The notes beneath the pieces were generated by a model. The model was not told the DNA's origin and did not search any database. It saw only the letters and a program-made list of their open reading frames with translations. From Phycomyces blakesleeanus NRRL 1555(-) (taxonomy: Eukaryota > Mucoromycota > Mucoromycetes > Mucorales > Phycomycetaceae): a stretch of DNA of 64,000 bases. Location: the NCBI RefSeq assembly GCF_001638985.1, contig NW_017265162.1:310001-374000 (forward strand). The letters run 5' to 3'. Shown in pieces: positions 59,119-64,000 of the stretch (positions are counted from its first letter, which is position 1; each line of letters opens with the position of its first letter). The position numbers and the translations under genes are program-made.

Positions 59119-61360
59119 ATGCCAACTGACACTCAAGCCTTTGATCTCGCTGATTACTCTTATGTTATTGGCATTGGTAAACATCTTTGTTGGAATTCAA
59201 CGTAGAAGGAGAAGATTTGTCCTCCCCAAACCTCCTCATTAATCTCATCAACCTCCCCTAATTCAATAGACTTTGGCACTACATTCACCGGATGCTGCTA
59301 TGCATTCACAAAAAACGGCGGCGATGAGATCATTGATATTACACGATGGTAAACAATCTTATCAACTCATCTTTTGCTCATCATCAATCTCCAGGCCTAA
59401 ACAAGTTAATGTCTACCCAAAGACACCGACAATATCCCTTTATCGTCATGGCTCTACAAAAATGGTAGCCTGGGGTCAGGATGCTCGTAAACTTTCCCAC
59501 AAGCGCAATAATCACGATCACCTTTTGACTCGATTTAAGCTGCATTTGGATGAAAACCTCGAATTAGAACCACTACCAAATGGTCTTACTGCCCTGGAGG
59601 CAATTACTGATTACCTTGAGGCATTTCACACCCATGTAACAGCAGAACTTCAACGTGGATTTGCATCCAATTACGACCAATCTAAATTCAGATACTGTTT
59701 AACTGTTCCTGCTATGTGGAGTGATAAAGCCAAGGCTACAATGCGAGAAGCAGCTATTAGAGCCAACATTGTCAATAGATGGGACCATCCAGATAGACTT
59801 ATGCTCATCAGTGAACCCGAAGCAGCCGCTCTTTACTGCGAAAAGAAGAGCGAGCAATTTAATCTCGGTCATGGCCAGCGTTTCATGATCTGTGACGCAG
59901 GTGGAGGAACTGTTGATCTGATTGTGTTCGAAATCGATGATTCTGGCTCGCGGAGATCTTTGAAAGAAGTAACAAAGGGACAGGGTGATTCTTGTGGATC
60001 AACATTCTTAGATATGCGTATGCGGGAGTATCTAAAGGTCCGGTTCTCACAACGTGGAGCAATTAGCGAGACAGCAATGGAGTCTATGATGGAAACATTT
60101 GTGGAAGCCATCAAGGTAATTTTAACCTTCGATATATGATATGTAGTGTATTAACATCAGACTTTGTATGAACAGCCTCAATTTGATGGTGAAGAGGAAC
60201 AATTTTTACCCTTACCAGCCTCGCTCGGGCTGGGAGACATGGATGACCCAGAGACTGGCATTGAGGACGGCAATCTGCATCTGCCAGCGCAGGAATTGAG
60301 AAAGCATGTGTTTGAACCAGTGATTCAACAAGTGCTACAGCTTATCGATGACCAAATCTCTCAATCACAGATCAAGTTGGACACAATCTTCTTGGTCGGT
60401 GGTTTTGGGCAGTCGGTTTACCTCTATAGACGTGTACGTGAGATGTTTGAGAACCGAGTTGGAATCATAGGAGTCCCGCCTCGTGGTGAACTTGCTGTAG
60501 TCAGGGGCGCCGTCTATTTTGGGCTTAATCCTCGCATGGTTTCTGAGCGTGTCTCACGAAGAACCTACGGAGTAGAAACACGCATGCTATTTGATCCACG
60601 CCAGGATCCTCCAGAACAATGTATTAAAGGCGATGATGGTCGTATTTTCTGTAAGCAACGGTATAGCGTTTATGTTCACAAGGGCCAGGCTCTCAAGGGT
60701 GACGAGTGTATTTCGAAGAACTTTGTCATTGCCTATCCAAACGATACTGACTCAGGTAATGTACACAATAATAAATTAATTAAATAAGATATTATTACTA
60801 ACCTACTTCAAGATTTGTTTGCTTATGATGGTGAGGCTCCTGTGCCTAGGTTAACCACCCATCCACATGTCTCCAAAGTAGCCAGATTCCCTATCAAGAT
60901 GCCAAAATTTGCTAACGCGCAAAAGGCAGACCCAATCTTTATGACGATCAAGATGTTCTTTGGACAGACAGAAATTAAGATTGAGGCCCACATCCGCGAC
61001 AGGATTTTTACTTTTACATCTGCATTCGAGACGGTTGAAGTTGGTATGCACATGCTCAACAATGGAGTCCAGGGAATGCACCTCAAGCCAGATGAACTTG
61101 AAGTGCCTGGGAGCGGATCTGGCTATGGCTACTATGGAAATGTTTCCAATTCAAATATCTCTAGTGCTGGATCCATCTCCAGGCCACCCTCTATCCCATC
61201 TCACCACGAATCAAGTGGTTATCCATCTCCTGCCAGATCATACCCTCGTAGTGTGCGTGAAGACGATGAATCTTGTGATGGAGATTCTAAACATTCAACT
61301 GGTATTAATGGAACGGCAAAGAAACTCTTTGGTACCTTGAAGTTTGGAAAACGAAAATAA
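59119..61360 (+). CDS. HSPA12-type Hsp70-like ATPase
   Basis: Divergent Hsp70 nucleotide-binding-domain protein of about 665 residues, five exons. Actin/Hsp70 motifs: phosphate 1 IDFGTTFTGCCYAF across intron 1; KFRYCLTVPAMWSDKAK; ISEPEAAALYC; phosphate 2 MICDAGGGTVDLIVFE; GDSCGSTFLDMRMREYL; adenosine motif TIFLVGGFGQSVYLYRR. The C-terminal part (VARFPIKMPKFANAQ, FTSAFETVEVG) does not look like the peptide-binding domain of canonical Hsp70. The tail is Ser/Pro/Gly-rich and ends basic (KLFGTLKFGKRK). This fits the HSPA12 branch, expanded in many filamentous fungi; clients unknown. Exons are about 59119-59177, 59272-59349, 59394-60115, 60176-60754 and 60814-61360. Confidence 0.9.
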
Positions 61361-64000
61361 AGTAGATAAAAAAAGGCAGGTTGGCTGGAATGGGCCAGTA
61401 GTACTGTATCGCATCACACATCGTTTCATAGTCGTAAAAACTTATCTCTAGCCTTCTTTTATTTGCACCTTTACATTTTATCTTCACTCTTGTATTCACT
61501 TAATGTCTGTATATCTCTTTTTATCTATTTATTACGTCTCATATCCATTTCCCCCCCTCTTCCTCGTCTCGCTTCCAACAAAATACTAGCGAAATTGGAG
61601 GTAGAGAGACTATGGATCCAATTTTATTCGACCCATCCAAACCTATTATGTAGGCTATTTCAAATACGACTTGTAGACAAACAGTGCAAGATGACTTTAT
61701 ATATTCAATGAAAAGCCAATGGTCTCTCTATTGATATGCAGGGTCCAATTGCATAACAGAACTTTGCTTCTCCTATCGTACATGTGCACAAAACAAGGGG
61801 TCCAGGAATATTACATTTAAATCCATACAAGCAACATTTACGATAATCTATTCCGTAAACTTGGGGAAATTTCTAGTTTCATCCTATTACTATAAACTAG
61901 CTATTTCATTTCATTTTATTTAGCTTATTTATTTATCTATTAACGCTATTTACTTTGATATAACAGTATATATTTATTTATTTCGAAGAGTTTCTATTCT
62001 TCCTTCATAATTGAACCCCTCATAATACTTCTTTAATATATTTATTTACTTATTTAATTTTTGAATAACATTAAAATCAGAATATTTGTCACTCTAATTG
62101 CGATAAACTAAACATCTTGGGTTGAAATGAAGTACCAATGAAATAACATATAATCCAGCATTTTTAAATGAATTGGTAACATTGTTAGCCAATAAGGTAC
62201 CTCTTTCACCATGCTAGTTTCCTTTTTTAAACCCCATAGAAAATAAATCATAAAGACACCAATAACCGAAATACGTAATTGGTTACTCTGAAATAACTTG
62301 TAATTTATGTGAAGCTAATAAAGAGCTGTTACAAAGCTTTAAAGGACAATTCTAGACAATCTCAGGGCACACAAACCATATACATAGATACAATGCAGGA
62401 GATATTCTTATAGCATAAAGCCCAATATTGTATACCATAATATTCTCCTAATTTTTACATTTCCAGAAGTACAACATTATACATTTATATATAAAAAGAT
62501 ACACTTGGCATTTAGAAATAGTATTTCATCAGTGGTCTGCTCACTATTTTCCGTCCGTTTTATGTCTGATTCATATTCTCTCATAAAACATGCTAATTGC
62601 ATTCGAAAGTAAGGTACAAAACTAATTTTAAGCGGGTATACTTTTTTTTAAAAAAAAAAAACATCACAATTTACTAGAAGCTTTCTTACATGCAAAGGGA
62701 TTTATTCTCAGATTAATGTAAGCTTGGATTAAAGCATTGAATTTTGCGGTGTGCTGATGATTATGAATGGGAATAAAATATATCAACCGGTCTTTTATTT
62801 CTTTAAAAAAAAAATGAAAATATCTGAAAATGTGTTTGGCTCTTTTAATTTATTACTGTTTATTAAAGTACAATAATAAACCATTTTTTTTTGCTGTAAT
62901 ATGACTCTTCACAAATATATAGCGTAGACCTTTTGATCTTATTTAGTTTGTTCATGTATCAGTTCCAAAATCGTACTGTTAGAGTAAATTTTGGGTAGAT
63001 TATAATGGCACACAGAAGTATATCACTTAAGGTTTTCAGACTAAAAAAAAAAACTCTAATTAAACTTGTCCCAACGAATTGGATTTTTGGCTCATTTGGC
63101 TCATTTGGCTAATTTATCATCAATTTCACTTGAATATATTTTCAAGGAATAATATAGCTGTGAGGAATGTGGAGTATTAAGGTAAAAAGTGAAGCGGTAT
63201 CAAGACTTTATTATAAGAAACTTTTGATAGTATATATTGGTAGAAGAAGAAAAAAAGAGGCCCATTCAAGCCAATGGCTGTTATAATAGAGCACCAAGTT
63301 AATAAATGAGTTTCTCTTTGTTTTTAATTATACTACTCATTTATTTTCCTTGATTACCCATTGAGTGATATTGCTCATTTGACATGCCTTTGCGTTTAAA
63401 ATTAGTTTGGGATGTACGTATAATATTATGAAATTTCCCAAGTTGAGAATATATAGATCAAATAGTATTTTTTTAATTATTATTATTACTTCTTTAGAAA
63501 AAATATTAGTACGAACAGTTTATTTTGAACCTTCTTGACGCTCATATAGCATATAGTATCGTCTTGAGGCATTCCTTTGCTGTTCATTTTTATCAGTAGC
63601 CTGCACGCTCTTAAAATGGCTACTTGACATTAAAAATGTGCTCTGGGCTATTAAATTAGTAATAGACGGTAATCATTTATTTTGATATTTGGTGTAAAGA
63701 AGTACATAAAGAAAGCTTTAGTTGGGACTATATATAAGTACTGATCGTAAGCTTGGCTATTGTCACCTATACCAGAGTGTGCATACTCAGTACATTATGT
63801 TTACGTTTCTAGGATAAGATCTTCCGTATTTGTTACATAGCATACTAGCTATCTTGTAAAAGGCTCCAACCACATGCAACTCACTCAAAAGATTTTTATA
63901 AGATCTGTCTATCACTTCCACTTTTTATCTTTCTCTTTTTGCTATACGTCTATATTATTGGAGTATATTGATTAAAATGTTTTGAATAAAACAAAATTAT
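61361..64000. other. Right-edge gene-free AT-rich region
   Basis: 2.64 kb. Poly-A/T runs, a TTTGGCTCAT triplet near 63090-63115 and scattered TA repeats; only short accidental frames. No gene, RNA or element recognised. Confidence 0.5.

Noticed and set aside
61463..61711. Open frame after the Hsp70-like gene
   Set aside because: T-rich 3' sequence; hydrophobic low-complexity translation only.

Overview
The window reads as nuclear DNA of a fungus, most likely an early-diverging one (Mucoromycota, Mucorales-like). The basis is AT-rich intergenic DNA full of simple repeats, many short introns (mostly GT-AG) in nearly every gene, the standard genetic code, and fungal-type proteins (RSC7/Npl6, PFA4, phosphomevalonate kinase ERG8, a Spo71-like PH protein) beside genes that budding yeast has lost (CAND1, an FTS/AKTIP E2 variant, an HSPA12-type Hsp70). 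The phylum is an inference from gene content, not a measured placement.

Layout. 0.7-11 kb: a DH-PH RhoGEF (+), cysteine desulfurase NFS1 (-), a four-finger C2H2 factor (-) and ATP synthase gamma (-). 12.5-17.2 kb: COX20 (+) and an atypical SDR protein (+). 17.2-19.7 kb is gene-poor and holds a diverged direct-repeat pair. 19.7-32.7 kb: a DH-only RhoGEF (-), ERG8 (+), CDC50/LEM3 (-), PFA4 (+), TIM23 (-) and RSC7/NPL6 (-). 33.5-38.7 kb: a cold-shock-domain protein (-) and an RGS/PH protein (-). 40.6-49.6 kb: a PA-TM-RING ubiquitin ligase (-), CAND1 (-) and the zinc GTPase ZNG1 (-). 51.0-52.9 kb: a seven-helix receptor-like protein (-). 55.3-61.4 kb: an FTS/AKTIP-like E2 variant (+), RSM22/METTL17 (-) and an HSPA12-type Hsp70 (+). 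The last 2.6 kb shows no gene. No tRNA, rRNA, CRISPR array or intact transposon was seen.

These are housekeeping genes rather than one pathway. Five serve mitochondria (NFS1, ATP3, COX20, TIM23, RSM22), two act in ubiquitin-ligase biology (CAND1, PA-RING), two act on secretory-pathway membranes from a shared promoter (CDC50 and PFA4), and four are signalling proteins (two RhoGEFs, RGS/PH, 7TM).

The points most worth a second look are three inferred GC-AG introns (COX20, the SDR gene, RSM22), an RGS domain joined to Spo71-like PH modules, a proline-rich insert inside a DH domain, an orphan 7TM protein, a ZNG1 lacking the cysteine of its N-terminal motif, and several unusual short-repeat arrays. 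I found no clear multi-gene novel system. Gene spans are genomic, from start to stop codon; exon edges were read by eye.
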